Shown here: one piece after another, positions 29,926 through 38,788 of the stretch
How the letters are laid out: every line of letters begins with the position of its first letter
How positions within the stretch are numbered: position 1 is the stretch's first letter
NCBI RefSeq assembly: GCF_025165815.1
Contig: NZ_JAFFZE010000006.1
Span: forward strand, 248,001 to 312,000
Source of the DNA: Actinophytocola gossypii
GTDB lineage: Bacteria; Actinomycetota; Actinomycetes; Mycobacteriales; Pseudonocardiaceae
DNA length: 64,000 nucleotides
Direction of reading: 5' to 3'
Translations under genes and position numbers: made by a program
Notes under the pieces: model-generated
Database searches by the model: none
Told to the model about the DNA's origin: nothing
Seen by the model: the letters and a program-made list of their open reading frames with translations, nothing else

Positions 29926-30852
29926 TCAGCCCACGGTGAGCTCGGTCGGGCGGGCGAACACGTCGACCATGGCGCCGTTGCGCAGGACGGTGACGGCGAG
30001 GTCGGTGCCGATCACCTCGGCGAAGAGCTGGCGTTGGATGCCCTGGGCGTTGTGCACCTGCTCGCGGGCCACGGTCAGGATCAGGTCGCCCTTGCACAGG
30101 CCGGCGCGGTTCGCCGGGCCGCCGGACACGACCTCGATGACCCGCAGGCCCGCCCGCTGGCCGGTGCGTTCGGCGACGTCGTCCGGGAGCGGCGCGGGGA
30201 CGCCGATCACGCCCAGGTACGCGCGGCGGACCCGGCCCTCGACCATCAGGGTGTCGATGATGCGGCTCGTCGTGCGGTTGATCGGGACGGCGAGGCCGAG
30301 GCCGTAGCCCGCGACGGCGGTGTTGATGCCGACGACCCGGCCGGCGGCGTCGGCCAGCGCGCCGCCGGAGTTCCCGGGGTTCAGCGCCGCGTCGGTCTGG
30401 ATCACGTCCTCGATGACGCGGGCGGCCTGGCCCTGGCGCACCGGGAGCGACCTGCCCAGACCGCTCACCACGCCGGCGGTCACCGAGCCGGACAGGCCCA
30501 TCGGGCTGCCGACCGCCACCACCAGCTGGCCGACGACGAGCGCGTCCGAGTCGCCCAGCTCGACCGGTGGGGGAGCGGCCGACGCCCGGATCACGGCGAG
30601 GTCGGACAGCGGGTCGACGCCCACCACCTCGAAGTCGGACTCCGAGCCGTCGGAGAACGTCGTCGTGCCGTGCCGGTGGCCGTCGATCACGTGTGCGTTG
30701 GTCAGCAGGTGGCCGTTCTCGGTGAACGTGACGGCCGAGCCGCTGCCCCGGCGCAGCGTCACGCTGGCGACGTGCGGGGTCAGGGTGCGGGCCACCGCCG
30801 TCACCGTGCGCGAGTAGGCGTCCAGGGCCTCGTGATCCGACAACGCCACCAC
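29926..30852 (-). CDS. HtrA/DegP-like serine protease with PDZ domain, no signal peptide
   Basis: A 308-aa trypsin-fold protease. The triad is His in LLTNAHVIDG, Asp in DPLSDLAVIRA and Ser in LNPGNSGGALAD. Residues about 215-300 form a PDZ domain (YLGVIGVPAPL, GLRVIEVVSGGPANRAGLCKGDLIL). Unlike most actinobacterial HtrA proteins it has neither a signal peptide nor a membrane anchor, so it should act in the cytoplasm. Start is a GTG and no clear ribosome binding site is visible. Confidence 0.88.
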   Translation of the reverse strand: MVALSDHEALDAYSRTVTAVARTLTPHVASVTLRRGSGSAVTFTENGHLLTNAHVIDGHRHGTTTFSDGSESDFEVVGVDPLSDLAVIRASAAPPPVELGDSDALVVGQLVVAVGSPMGLSGSVTAGVVSGLGRSLPVRQGQAARVIEDVIQTDAALNPGNSGGALADAAGRVVGINTAVAGYGLGLAVPINRTTSRIIDTLMVEGRVRRAYLGVIGVPAPLPDDVAERTGQRAGLRVIEVVSGGPANRAGLCKGDLILTVAREQVHNAQGIQRQLFAEVIGTDLAVTVLRNGAMVDVFARPTELTVG

Positions 30853-30948
30853 CGCCCGTCTGATTACACCGTTGCACCCACTACAAGTGTGCGTCAGCGG
30901 ACGGTTGTTCCGTGTTCGCCGAGAGAAGAAACCCGAGAGAAGAACCGC

Positions 30949-31521
30949 TCAGCGCACTTCCGGCTCGACCTGCGTCGCGGGGTCCCAGGACAGGCCCGGC
31001 CCGCCCCAGCCGTTGCGCTTGAGCATCCGCTTGGACTCCCTGGCGTGCCGGCCCACCAGCCTGCTCAGGTACAGCAACCCGTCCAGGTGATCCGTCTCGT
31101 GCTGCAGGCACCGCGCGAAGAACCCGGTGCCCTCCACCTCGATCGGCGTGCCGTCGACGTCCTGGCCGGTCACCTTCGCCCACGGCGCCCGCCCGGTCGG
31201 GAACGCCTCGCCGGGCACCGACAGGCAGCCCTCGAAGTCGTCGTCCGGGTCCGGCATCGTCTCGGGGCGGTCCGGGATCTCCAGCGACGGGTTGACCACC
31301 ACACCGCGGTGCCGCACCCCCTCGTCGTCGGGGCAGTCGTAGACGAACACGCGCAGGTCGACACCGATCTGGTTGGCCGCGAGCCCGGCCCCGTGCGCGG
31401 CGGCCAGCGTGTCGAACATGTCCTCGACTAGGGTGCGGAGGTTGTCGTCGAACTCCTCGACCCGGCGGACCGGGTTGTGCAGCACCGGGTCGCCGGCGAT
31501 TCGGATCGGATGAACGGCCAT
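30949..31521 (-). CDS. def: Peptide deformylase
   Basis: A 190-aa metalloenzyme removing the N-formyl group from nascent proteins. All three motifs are intact: [19 protein letters not shown] with the metal-binding Cys, and QHETDHLDG with the two His ligands and catalytic Glu. The length matches actinobacterial forms with an extended C-terminus. It is divergent from the DUF3263 gene, the same order as Rv0429c and Rv0430 in M. tuberculosis. Confidence 0.97.
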   Translation of the reverse strand: MAVHPIRIAGDPVLHNPVRRVEEFDDNLRTLVEDMFDTLAAAHGAGLAANQIGVDLRVFVYDCPDDEGVRHRGVVVNPSLEIPDRPETMPDPDDDFEGCLSVPGEAFPTGRAPWAKVTGQDVDGTPIEVEGTGFFARCLQHETDHLDGLLYLSRLVGRHARESKRMLKRNGWGGPGLSWDPATQVEPEVR

Positions 31522-31566
31522 GGGTCCAGACCCTAACGAAGCATCCGTGATGTAATGACAACCGGC

Positions 31567-31586
31567 GAATCACAGCAGTGTGATTC
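31567..31586. promoter_or_regulatory. Inverted repeat GAATCACA-GCAG-TGTGATTC
   Basis: Perfect 8-bp arms with a 4-bp spacer lie in the 101-bp gap between divergent def and DUF3263. Symmetry and position point to an operator or a small RNA hairpin in the DUF3263 leader. The regulator is unknown. Confidence 0.5.
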
Positions 31587-31622
31587 CACCAGCAGCAGCA
31601 GAGCTTCGTGGCGAGGAGCCGG

Positions 31623-31943
31623 ATGAACGCCGCAGAGTTGCCGGACCCCACCGAACCGCCGGTGGCCGCCGTACCACCGGCGCGTGGCTCGGCCGACGAC
31701 GCTCTGACTCTGCGTGAGCGCGAGATCCTCGCCTTCGAGCGCCAGTGGTGGAAGTACGCCGGCGCCAAGGAACAGGCCATCCGCGAGCTGTTCGACGTCT
31801 CCCCGACGCGCTACTACCAGCTGGTGAACCGGCTGATCGACAAGCGCGCGGCCCTGGAGGCCGATCCCATGCTGGTCAAGCGCCTGCGGCGGCTGCGCGG
31901 CGGCCGGGAGCGCGTCCGCTCGGCGAGGCGAACCGGCCGATGA
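31623..31943 (+). CDS. DUF3263 family protein
   Basis: A 106-aa protein with an HTH-like core: LTLREREILAFERQWWKYAGAKEQAIRELFDVSPTRYYQLVNRLID is the DUF3263 signature, related to sigma-factor or HTH folds, and a basic C-terminus (RRLRGGRERVRSARR) follows. The ATG is preceded by GAGGAG. A GTG 15 bases earlier is less likely. M. tuberculosis Rv0430 is the positional counterpart. It overlaps the LytR_C gene by ATGA. Confidence 0.88.
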   Translation: MNAAELPDPTEPPVAAVPPARGSADDALTLREREILAFERQWWKYAGAKEQAIRELFDVSPTRYYQLVNRLIDKRAALEADPMLVKRLRRLRGGRERVRSARRTGR

Positions 31944-32587
31944 CCTCCCCCGAGCCGTCCGCGACGCGACCGCTGCGGGTCGCGGGTCTGGCGCTGCTCG
32001 GCGTCGCCGCGATCGCGCTGGTGATCGGGCTCGTCTCGATGTTCGGCGGCAACGGCGACGACCAGGCCGACGGCGACAACCAGCAGCCGCCGGCGACGAC
32101 GTCCGCCGAGCCCACCGGGTCCCTGCCGCCGCCCTCGTCCGGTGCCGGGTCGACCTCGGTCTCGCCGAACCCGACCACCACGACAACGACGACCACCACC
32201 ACGACGACGCCGGGGACGAACGTTCCGGCGCCGCCCGGCGGGGACGGCAACGGCGAGTCGACCAAGACCGAGCCGGTGCGCGTCTACAACAACAGCACGA
32301 TCGGCGGCCTTGCGTCGCGGGCCGCGGACGAGCTGCGGGAGTCCGGCTGGGACGTCGCCGAGGTGGGCAACTACCCGAGCGGGGTCATCCCGACCACCAC
32401 CGTGTACTTCCGGCCGGGCACGGCCGAGGAGGCCCAGGCGGAGCTGCTCGGCGACGAGTTCGGCATGCGGGTCGAGCCGCGCTTCCCCGGAATCGAGGGG
32501 TTTGACCCCGGCCTGATCGTCATCGTCACCAACGACTACCAGGGGCCGGGCGGCGACCGCGACCCGACCGAGAAGAACGACAAGTAG
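31940..32587 (+). CDS. LytR C-terminal domain membrane protein
   Basis: A 215-aa protein with one membrane helix (VAGLALLGVAAIALVIGLVSM, about 14-34), a low-complexity linker with a run of twelve Thr (about 73-84) and a C-terminal LytR_C domain (VRVYNNSTIGGLASRAADELRESGWDVAEVGNY). The domain lies outside the membrane and may contact cell-wall polymer or LCP proteins. Rv0431 of M. tuberculosis holds the same place. The Thr run is encoded by ACC/ACG/ACA/ACT-type codons and may vary in length. Confidence 0.9.
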   Translation: MTSPEPSATRPLRVAGLALLGVAAIALVIGLVSMFGGNGDDQADGDNQQPPATTSAEPTGSLPPPSSGAGSTSVSPNPTTTTTTTTTTTTPGTNVPAPPGGDGNGESTKTEPVRVYNNSTIGGLASRAADELRESGWDVAEVGNYPSGVIPTTTVYFRPGTAEEAQAELLGDEFGMRVEPRFPGIEGFDPGLIVIVTNDYQGPGGDRDPTEKNDK

Positions 32588-32590
32588 TCG

Positions 32591-34813
32591 TCAGCGGGAC
32601 GCCGCGTACGCCTCCAGGGTCGCCAGCTGCGCCGGGTCCAGCGACGGCCGGACCGCCTCCCGCGCGGTGGCCAGGTGGGTCGCGGTGACCTCGGTGGCGT
32701 CCAGCGACTCCCGCATCGCGGTCAGCGCGGCCTCGCGGACCAGGGCGGCGCAGTCGGCCGCCGAGTAGCCGTCCAGCTCCCCGGCCAGCGCGTCGAGGTC
32801 CACGTCCGCCGCCAGCGGCGTGTTCCGCGCCGCCGCCCGGAGGATGTCCCCACGCGCCCCGGCGTCCGGCGGCGGAACGTACACCAGCCGCTCCAGCCGG
32901 CCGGGACGCAGCAGCGCCGGATCGATCAGCTCCGGGCGGTTGGTGGCGCCGAGGACCACCACGTCCCGCATCGGCTCCACGCCGTCCAGCTCGGTCAGCA
33001 GCGCGGCCACCACCCGGTCCGCCACGCCGGAGTCCGAGGACTGGCCCCGGCGCGGCGCCAGGGCGTCCACCTCGTCCAGGAACACCATCGCCGGCGCCGC
33101 CTCCGCGGCCCGGCGGAACAGCTCGCGCACCGCGCGTTCCGACTCGCCGACCCACTTGTCCATCAGCTCGGCGCCCTTGACCGACAGCACGTTCAGCTTC
33201 CCGGTGCCGGCCAGCGCCCGCACCAGGAACGTCTTGCCGCAGCCCGGCGGCCCGTACAGCAGCATCCCCCTCGGCGGCGCCACCCCGAGCCGCGCGAACG
33301 AGTCCGGGTAGCGCAGCGGCCACAGGATCGCCTCGGTCAGCGACTGCTTGACCTCCGCCATGTCGCCGACCGCGTCCAGGGTCAGGCCACCGGTCTGCAG
33401 GGTGTCCGAGGTGGACATCGAGGTCGGCCGGACCGTCTCCGACGCGCCGAGCAGGTCCTCGGCCGTGATCGTCGGCGCCTCGGCGTCCTTGTCCCGCAGC
33501 GCGGCCCGCACGGCGGCCTCGCGGCGCAGCGCCACCAGGTCGGCCGCGACGAACCCTGGGGTCCGTTCTGCCACCTCGCCGAAGTCCACACCGGACTCGA
33601 CCGGGAGGTCGCGGAGCAGCACCCGCAGCAGGTCGGTGCGGGTCTTGGCGTCCGGCAGCGGCAGGCTCAGCGAACGGTCCAGCAGGTCGACGCCGCGCAC
33701 CCGGGGGTCGACCGCCTCCGGGTGCGCCGTGGTCGCCACGATCGCGCGGCCCGGGGTGCGGATGGCGGCCCGCAGGGTGTCGATCACGACCGTCGACAGC
33801 GGGGGCGGGTTGCTCGCCGGGAGCAGGGCGTCGAGGTCGGTCAGCAGCAGCACCGACGGCGTGTCGCCGGCCCGGATCGCCTCGGACAGCCGCGCGGACG
33901 CCGCGTTCGGCTCCAAGGCGGCCAGGGTCGGCGCGGCCAGCTCGGTCACCGACGCGCCGGCCGCCTTCGCCACCGAGCGGACCACGGTCGCCTTGCCGAC
34001 CCCCTCTGGGCCGGTGAGCAGGGCACCCAGCTGGGCGGCGGCGCCGAGCCTGGTCAGCAGCTCCGGCCGGTTGAACGCCAGCTCGAACCACTCCGCCAGC
34101 CGGTCGGCGACCTCGCGGGCGCCGACCAGGTCGGTCACCGGCGGAGGCGCCTCGACCACCGGCTCCGGGACGTCGACGGCGACCGGTTCGGGCGCCGGGG
34201 TGGTGACCGTGCCGCCGGGCCCGGCCAGCTGCGCGGTGGGGGCGGCCTCACCGGTGCGGGCGCCGTCCCGCCAGCCGACGACGGTCGACGGGTGCACCGC
34301 GACCGGGCCGTCCGGCTCGGCGGCGGTCACGGTCAGTAGCTCGTTGGTCCAGGTGGTGCCGATGGCCCGCGACAGCCTGCCGCGCACGGCGGACAGGTCC
34401 GAGCCGGGCGGCGGCGCCAGGTCCTGCGGCAGCAGGGACACCGCGTCACCGACGGTCAGGATCTTGCCGATCAGCGCCAGCCGCACGGTCTCCGGCGTCA
34501 GCGACAGCGACGCCAGCCGGGAGCCGGACACGGTCAGCGAGCGGGCCGGCCGGACCTCGGCGGGTGCCACGACGACCTCGGCGCCCTCGGTGACCCCGAG
34601 GTTCGACATGGTCACGTCGTCCAGCAGCACCACGCCGGGCGGGCCGTCGCCGGTGGCGGCCAGCGCCGCGCTCACCCGCGCTCCGGTCAGCCGCACCCCG
34701 TCCCACGGCTCGACGCCCAGCGCGTCCAGCACCTCCGGGTGCAGGCGCACCACGCCGCGGCGGGTGTCGACGGCCGACGGCGTGAGCCGGACGGTGAGCG
34801 TGATCTGCGGCAT
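32591..34813 (-). CDS. Cdc48/p97-like AAA ATPase (actinobacterial Cpa type)
   Basis: A 740-aa protein: N-terminal double-psi barrel-type domain (about 1-180), D1 AAA module (about 215-440) and D2 AAA module (about 475-720). D2 is complete, with Walker A GPPGCGKTF, Walker B MVFLDEVDAL and ATNRPELIDPALLRPGRLE. D1 has Walker A GPEGVGKAT, but its Walker B reads LLLTDLDAL without the catalytic Glu, so ATP hydrolysis probably depends on D2. The orthologous position in M. tuberculosis is Rv0435c. It probably remodels or unfolds proteins, possibly upstream of the proteasome. Confidence 0.92.
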   Translation of the reverse strand: MPQITLTVRLTPSAVDTRRGVVRLHPEVLDALGVEPWDGVRLTGARVSAALAATGDGPPGVVLLDDVTMSNLGVTEGAEVVVAPAEVRPARSLTVSGSRLASLSLTPETVRLALIGKILTVGDAVSLLPQDLAPPPGSDLSAVRGRLSRAIGTTWTNELLTVTAAEPDGPVAVHPSTVVGWRDGARTGEAAPTAQLAGPGGTVTTPAPEPVAVDVPEPVVEAPPPVTDLVGAREVADRLAEWFELAFNRPELLTRLGAAAQLGALLTGPEGVGKATVVRSVAKAAGASVTELAAPTLAALEPNAASARLSEAIRAGDTPSVLLLTDLDALLPASNPPPLSTVVIDTLRAAIRTPGRAIVATTAHPEAVDPRVRGVDLLDRSLSLPLPDAKTRTDLLRVLLRDLPVESGVDFGEVAERTPGFVAADLVALRREAAVRAALRDKDAEAPTITAEDLLGASETVRPTSMSTSDTLQTGGLTLDAVGDMAEVKQSLTEAILWPLRYPDSFARLGVAPPRGMLLYGPPGCGKTFLVRALAGTGKLNVLSVKGAELMDKWVGESERAVRELFRRAAEAAPAMVFLDEVDALAPRRGQSSDSGVADRVVAALLTELDGVEPMRDVVVLGATNRPELIDPALLRPGRLERLVYVPPPDAGARGDILRAAARNTPLAADVDLDALAGELDGYSAADCAALVREAALTAMRESLDATEVTATHLATAREAVRPSLDPAQLATLEAYAASR

Positions 34814-34822
34814 GAGGCGAGA

Positions 34823-35839
34823 CTACTGGTCACCGCCGCGCGGCCGGCTCTGGTCACGGTTCTGGTTTCGGCGCAGTCCGGTCCGTCGCCAGCCGCGTCC
34901 GCGCACCGAGCGGCGCACCCGGGTGGAGTCGGTCGGCAGCACCAGCGTGGCCCGGCGACCGTCGTCCTGGCCGTTGCCGTTGCGGCGGCCCGGCCACACC
35001 GCGCGCTTGGCCGCGCCGGCGACCTTGCGGATCGGCGGGCGCAGGCCCAGCCGCCTGCCGTGCGCGCGGCGGATGGCGCGGCGCTCACGCGGCGGCACGT
35101 CCCAGGCCTCCGGGTGGTTGGCCAGCCAGTGGTTGCGGCGCACCGCGTACGGCACGTGCAGCAGGTAGACCACCAGGAACGCGGCCAGCGCGAGCATCGG
35201 GTACGTGATCACCGCGGCGGCCAGCAGGCCGACCAGCACCAGCAGCGGCGCGACCAGCCGGGCCGGCACCCGGAACGTCTTCAGCGACAGCGTCGGGATC
35301 CGGCTGATCAGCAGCGCCGCGACGGCGACCGTCCACACCATCACCACCGGCCCGGACGACCACCAGCCGTCCCGGCCGACCTGGATGGTCAGGATCAGCG
35401 GCAGCAGCGCGAGCAGCCCGCCGGCCGGCGCCGGCACGCCGACGAAGAACTCCTTGGCGTACGGCGGCTGCTCGGTGTCGTCGAGCAGCGTGTTGAACCG
35501 GGCCAGCCGCAGGATGATGCACACCGCGAACACGAGCGCGACCACCCAGCCGAGGCGGTTGCCGTCGAACTTCCAGATGTAGAGCACCAGCGCGGGCGCG
35601 ACGCCGAAGGAGATCGCGTCGGCCAGCGAGTCCAGCTCGGCGCCCATCTTGCTGGTGGCGTCCAGCAGCCGCGCGATCCGGCCGTCGAGGCTGTCCAGCA
35701 CCGCCGCCACCGCGATCGAGGCGATCGCCGCCGGCAGGTTGCCGCCGAGGGTGAACTGGACGGCCGACAGCCCGGCGCACACGGCCAGCACCGTGATGGC
35801 GTTCGGCAGCAACCGAACGCCGGACGACCGGGAGACCAC
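34823..35839 (-). CDS. pssA: CDP-diacylglycerol-serine O-phosphatidyltransferase PssA
   Basis: A 338-aa membrane enzyme producing phosphatidylserine. The CDP-alcohol phosphotransferase motif DSLDGRIARLL...GAELDSLAD fits D-x2-D-G-x2-A-R-x8-G-x3-D-x3-D. Eight hydrophobic segments fill the first 235 residues. The C-terminal 100 residues are a basic, Arg-rich cytoplasmic extension longer than in mycobacterial PssA. The GTG directly follows the psd stop, so the two enzymes form one pathway operon. Confidence 0.94.
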   Translation of the reverse strand: MVSRSSGVRLLPNAITVLAVCAGLSAVQFTLGGNLPAAIASIAVAAVLDSLDGRIARLLDATSKMGAELDSLADAISFGVAPALVLYIWKFDGNRLGWVVALVFAVCIILRLARFNTLLDDTEQPPYAKEFFVGVPAPAGGLLALLPLILTIQVGRDGWWSSGPVVMVWTVAVAALLISRIPTLSLKTFRVPARLVAPLLVLVGLLAAAVITYPMLALAAFLVVYLLHVPYAVRRNHWLANHPEAWDVPPRERRAIRRAHGRRLGLRPPIRKVAGAAKRAVWPGRRNGNGQDDGRRATLVLPTDSTRVRRSVRGRGWRRTGLRRNQNRDQSRPRGGDQ

Positions 35840-36565
35840 TCAGCCCTCCGGCAGCTCGGCGAGCACCGTCTCGCCGCCGATGGTGCGCTGGCCCGCCTCG
35901 ACCAGCACCCGCGACGACGGCGGCACGTAGAGGTCGACCCGCGACCCGAACCGGATCAAACCGTAGGTGTCGCCGGCCCGAACCTTCTCGCCCGCGCCGA
36001 TCTGGCAGACGATCCGGCGCGCGACCAGCCCGGCGATCTGCACCACGGCCACCTCGTGACCGTCCGGAGTGGACAGTAGGACGGAGTTGCGTTCGTTGTC
36101 CTCGCTGGCCTTGTCCAGGTCGGCGGACAGGAACTTGCCCGGCTTGTACTCCACCCGCTCCACCACACCGGACACCGGCAGGCGCTGCACGTGGACGTCG
36201 AACACGGACAGGAACACGCTGATCCGCAGCATCTCCCGGTCGCCGAGGCCCAGCTCGGCCGGCGGGGCGGCGAGCACCACGTGCGACACGGTGCCGTCCG
36301 CGGCGGCGACCGCGAGGCCGGGCCGGGACGGCGTGACCCGCTTGGGCTCACGGAAGAACCAGGCGATCGCCGCGGTCAACACGGTGCCGACCAGCCCGAG
36401 GCGGCGGGAGAGCCGGCGGAGGAGGAACGTGCCGGCGGCGGCGCCCGCGACGAACGGGCGACCAGCCGGGTGCATCGGCGGCACGATGCTGCGGGTCAGG
36501 GCGACGAGCCGGGTCAGCGCGCCCGACTCAGGAGGCTCTGTGTGGTCGGTCGTGGGTTCGTTCAT
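35840..36565 (-). CDS. psd: Phosphatidylserine decarboxylase proenzyme Psd
   Basis: A 241-aa short-form pyruvoyl enzyme that turns phosphatidylserine into phosphatidylethanolamine. The self-cleavage motif is GS in LIRFGSRVDLYVPP near residue 210. The active pyruvoyl group forms on that Ser. DVHVQRLPVSGVVERVEYKPGKFL is the other conserved block. The start MNEPTTDHTEP is preferred. A GTG 21 bases upstream (MRGISAS) is possible because no clear ribosome binding site precedes either. Confidence 0.92.
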   Translation of the reverse strand: MNEPTTDHTEPPESGALTRLVALTRSIVPPMHPAGRPFVAGAAAGTFLLRRLSRRLGLVGTVLTAAIAWFFREPKRVTPSRPGLAVAAADGTVSHVVLAAPPAELGLGDREMLRISVFLSVFDVHVQRLPVSGVVERVEYKPGKFLSADLDKASEDNERNSVLLSTPDGHEVAVVQIAGLVARRIVCQIGAGEKVRAGDTYGLIRFGSRVDLYVPPSSRVLVEAGQRTIGGETVLAELPEG

Positions 36566-36670
36566 CGATGCGGAGATCCCTCGCACGGTGCCTGGTTTGG
36601 GTGGATCCGGATACGCACCACGCTACGCCCACTGCGGAAAGTGACGCCCTCACCCTCGCCGCCGCGCTCC

Positions 36671-36710
36671 GGCCGGCCGTGCATCCCCCGACGACATGCA
36701 CGTGCCGGCC
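36671..36710 (-). terminator. Hairpin downstream of moeA
   Basis: GGCCGGCCGTGCAT (36671-36684) pairs with ATGCACGTGCCGGCC (36696-36710), leaving one bulged base. It sits in the 220-bp gap between the moeA stop and psd, so it probably ends the moeA transcript. The rest of that gap shows no gene. Confidence 0.65.
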
Positions 36711-36785
36711 GGTCGACCGGTACCGCACGGGCAGTGTACGACCGCGCACGGCAGGTGAACAAGGGCGAACCGTGTGTGACCGGAT

Positions 36786-37997
36786 TCAGTGCAGCAGCAC
36801 CACGTCGACCTGCTCGCCCGCCGGCACCACCGTGACCCCCTCCGGCACCTCGATCAGGCAGTCCGACGCGGCGAACGACGCCAGCAGGTGCGAGCCCGGC
36901 CCACCGACCGGCCGGACCGTGTCGCCGTCCAGGTGCCCGCGCCGGTACTGCCGCTTCCCGGCCGGCGACCGCAGCTCCTCGGTGGTCCGCGCGACGGCCC
37001 TCGGCCGCCCGGCCTCCCGGTGCCCCATCGCGGCCAGCAGCGCGGGCCGCACGAACAGCTCGAACGACAGCGCCGTGGACACCGGGTTGCCGGGCAGCGT
37101 CACCACCGGCAGCGCACCGAACCGGCCGCAGCCCTGCGGCCCGCCCGGCTGGATCGCGACCCGCAGGAACTCCACGCCCTGCCCGGCCAGCGCGTCCTTG
37201 ACCACCTCGTACGCGCCCGCGCTCACCCCGCCGGAGGTCACCAGCAGATCCGCGTCGGCGGCGTGCGCGGCGACCGCGTCGTGGAACGCGGCCACGTCGT
37301 CCGGCACGAACCGCAGCAGCGTCGGCACGGCGCCCAGCTCCCGCGTCGCCGCCGCCAGCAGCGTGCCGTTGGACTCGTAGATCTGCCCGTGCCGCAACGG
37401 GTTCCCCGGCGCCACCAGCTCGGTGCCGGTGGACAGCACCAGCACCCGCGCCGGCCGGTGCACCGGCAGCTCCGCACGGCCGACCGCCGCGGCCAGCCCG
37501 ATCCGCGCCGGCCCGAGCACGCTGCCGGCGGTGAGCACCGTCGCGCCGCCCGCCACGTCCTCGCCAGCGCGCCGGATGTGCGTGCCCGCCGCCACCGCGG
37601 CCGACACCACCACCCGCTGCTCGCCCCCGTCGGTGTCCTCGACCTTCACCACCGAGTCCGCGCCGGGGGGCACCGGCGCGCCGGTCATGATCCGGTGCGC
37701 GGTGCCGGGCGCCAGTGGCACCACGTCGGTGCGCCCGGCCGGGATGTCCTCGGGCACCGGCAGCGTGACCGGCGTGTCCGGCCCGGCGCCGGCCACGTCC
37801 TCGGCGCGCACCGCGTAGCCGTCCATGGCGGAGTTGTCGAACGGGGGCAGCGCGACCGGCGAGACCACGTCCCGCGCGAGCACGAGGCCGAGGCAGTCGG
37901 CGAGCGGCAGTTCGACGACCGGGGTCGGCGGCACCAGGGCGGCGACGCGGGCGCGGTAGGCGTCCACGCTGAGCGGGGTCTGTGGCACGTTCCGCAT
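36786..37997 (-). CDS. moeA: Molybdopterin molybdotransferase MoeA
   Basis: A 403-aa enzyme that inserts molybdate into adenylated molybdopterin. PPFDNSAMDGYAVRA, GTAHRIMTGAPVPPGADSVVKVED, VLVLSTGTELV, ESNGTLL, TSGGVSAGAYE and LPGNPVSTALSF are the family blocks in order. The ATG is preceded by GAGGAGG. Corresponds in position to M. tuberculosis moeA2 (Rv0438c). It would supply cofactor to molybdoenzymes such as the Cox-type cluster 20 kb away. Confidence 0.95.
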   Translation of the reverse strand: MRNVPQTPLSVDAYRARVAALVPPTPVVELPLADCLGLVLARDVVSPVALPPFDNSAMDGYAVRAEDVAGAGPDTPVTLPVPEDIPAGRTDVVPLAPGTAHRIMTGAPVPPGADSVVKVEDTDGGEQRVVVSAAVAAGTHIRRAGEDVAGGATVLTAGSVLGPARIGLAAAVGRAELPVHRPARVLVLSTGTELVAPGNPLRHGQIYESNGTLLAAATRELGAVPTLLRFVPDDVAAFHDAVAAHAADADLLVTSGGVSAGAYEVVKDALAGQGVEFLRVAIQPGGPQGCGRFGALPVVTLPGNPVSTALSFELFVRPALLAAMGHREAGRPRAVARTTEELRSPAGKRQYRRGHLDGDTVRPVGGPGSHLLASFAASDCLIEVPEGVTVVPAGEQVDVVLLH

Positions 37998-38059
37998 CCT
38001 GCCTCCTCGGCCGCCGCGTACGGTAGGCGAGGCGGAGGCGTGACATCACGGAGGTGCAG

Positions 38060-38704
38060 GTGCAGGTCCGCACTCGGCACACCCCGTCGTCCGGGGTGGC
38101 CCGGTTGCTGCTGGCACCCGGTGAGGCGGTGCTGGCCGACTACGCCGCGATGCTCGCCACCAGCTACGGCGTGTCCGTCACCCCGGCGCAGGGCGGGTCC
38201 CGGGGCAAGGCGCGGCGCGCGGTGTTCACCGCGCCGGCCGAGGGCGGCTGGGTCGACGTGGCGCCCGCGCTGCCCGGCGACGTCTACACCCTGCAGCTGG
38301 ACGGCACGGACGGCTGGTGCGTGCAGCGGGGGAGCAGGCTCGCGGTACCGGCGACGGTGCGCACCGACGCGCAGTGGCCGGGGTTCCGGGCACTGTTCGG
38401 CGCCGACGTCGGGTTCCTGGAGCACGTCTCCGGCGACGGCGCGGTGGTGCTGGCCTCGTGCGGGTCGCTGGACGTGGTGACGCTGGAGGCGGGTGAGCTG
38501 ATCACCGTCGAGCCGACGTCGCTGCTGGCCTACGGGGAGAAGACGCAGTGCCGGCTGCGTGCGGTGAGCCCGTCGCTGCCGCAGTCGCTGCGCACCGGGG
38601 AGGGGCTGCTGCTGGACTTCGCCGGTCCGGGTCAGCTGCTCGTCCAGACCCGCAACCCGTACGCGATGGCGGCCTGGCTGAACGCCGCGAACGGGGCGCG
38701 TTGA
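38060..38704 (+). CDS. AIM24 family protein
   Basis: A 214-aa beta-rich protein of the AIM24/TRAP-like fold (repeated short strands with GxxVxL patterns, such as GAVVLASCGSLDVVTLEAGELITVEPTSLLAYGE). No signal peptide or catalytic motif. Bacterial function is unknown. Two GTG codons six bases apart can start it. The second has the better spacing from GGAG. It is divergent from moeA across a 62-bp promoter region. Confidence 0.75.
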   Translation: MQVRTRHTPSSGVARLLLAPGEAVLADYAAMLATSYGVSVTPAQGGSRGKARRAVFTAPAEGGWVDVAPALPGDVYTLQLDGTDGWCVQRGSRLAVPATVRTDAQWPGFRALFGADVGFLEHVSGDGAVVLASCGSLDVVTLEAGELITVEPTSLLAYGEKTQCRLRAVSPSLPQSLRTGEGLLLDFAGPGQLLVQTRNPYAMAAWLNAANGAR

Positions 38705-38788
38705 CACTTGTGCACAACCGGCCGCGCGGCCCGTGCGGCGAACGTTAGGCTCGCTGGCGTCGGGGTGCACGGAATGAATGGATGAGCA

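Noticed and set aside
32190..32225. Run of Thr codons considered as a microsatellite or CRISPR-like repeat
   Set aside because: It encodes the Thr-rich linker of the LytR_C protein, and there is no spacer structure.
33348..35168. A 606-codon plus-strand frame over the Cdc48-like and pssA genes
   Set aside because: Ser/Arg-rich antisense shadow without a start signal or domain.
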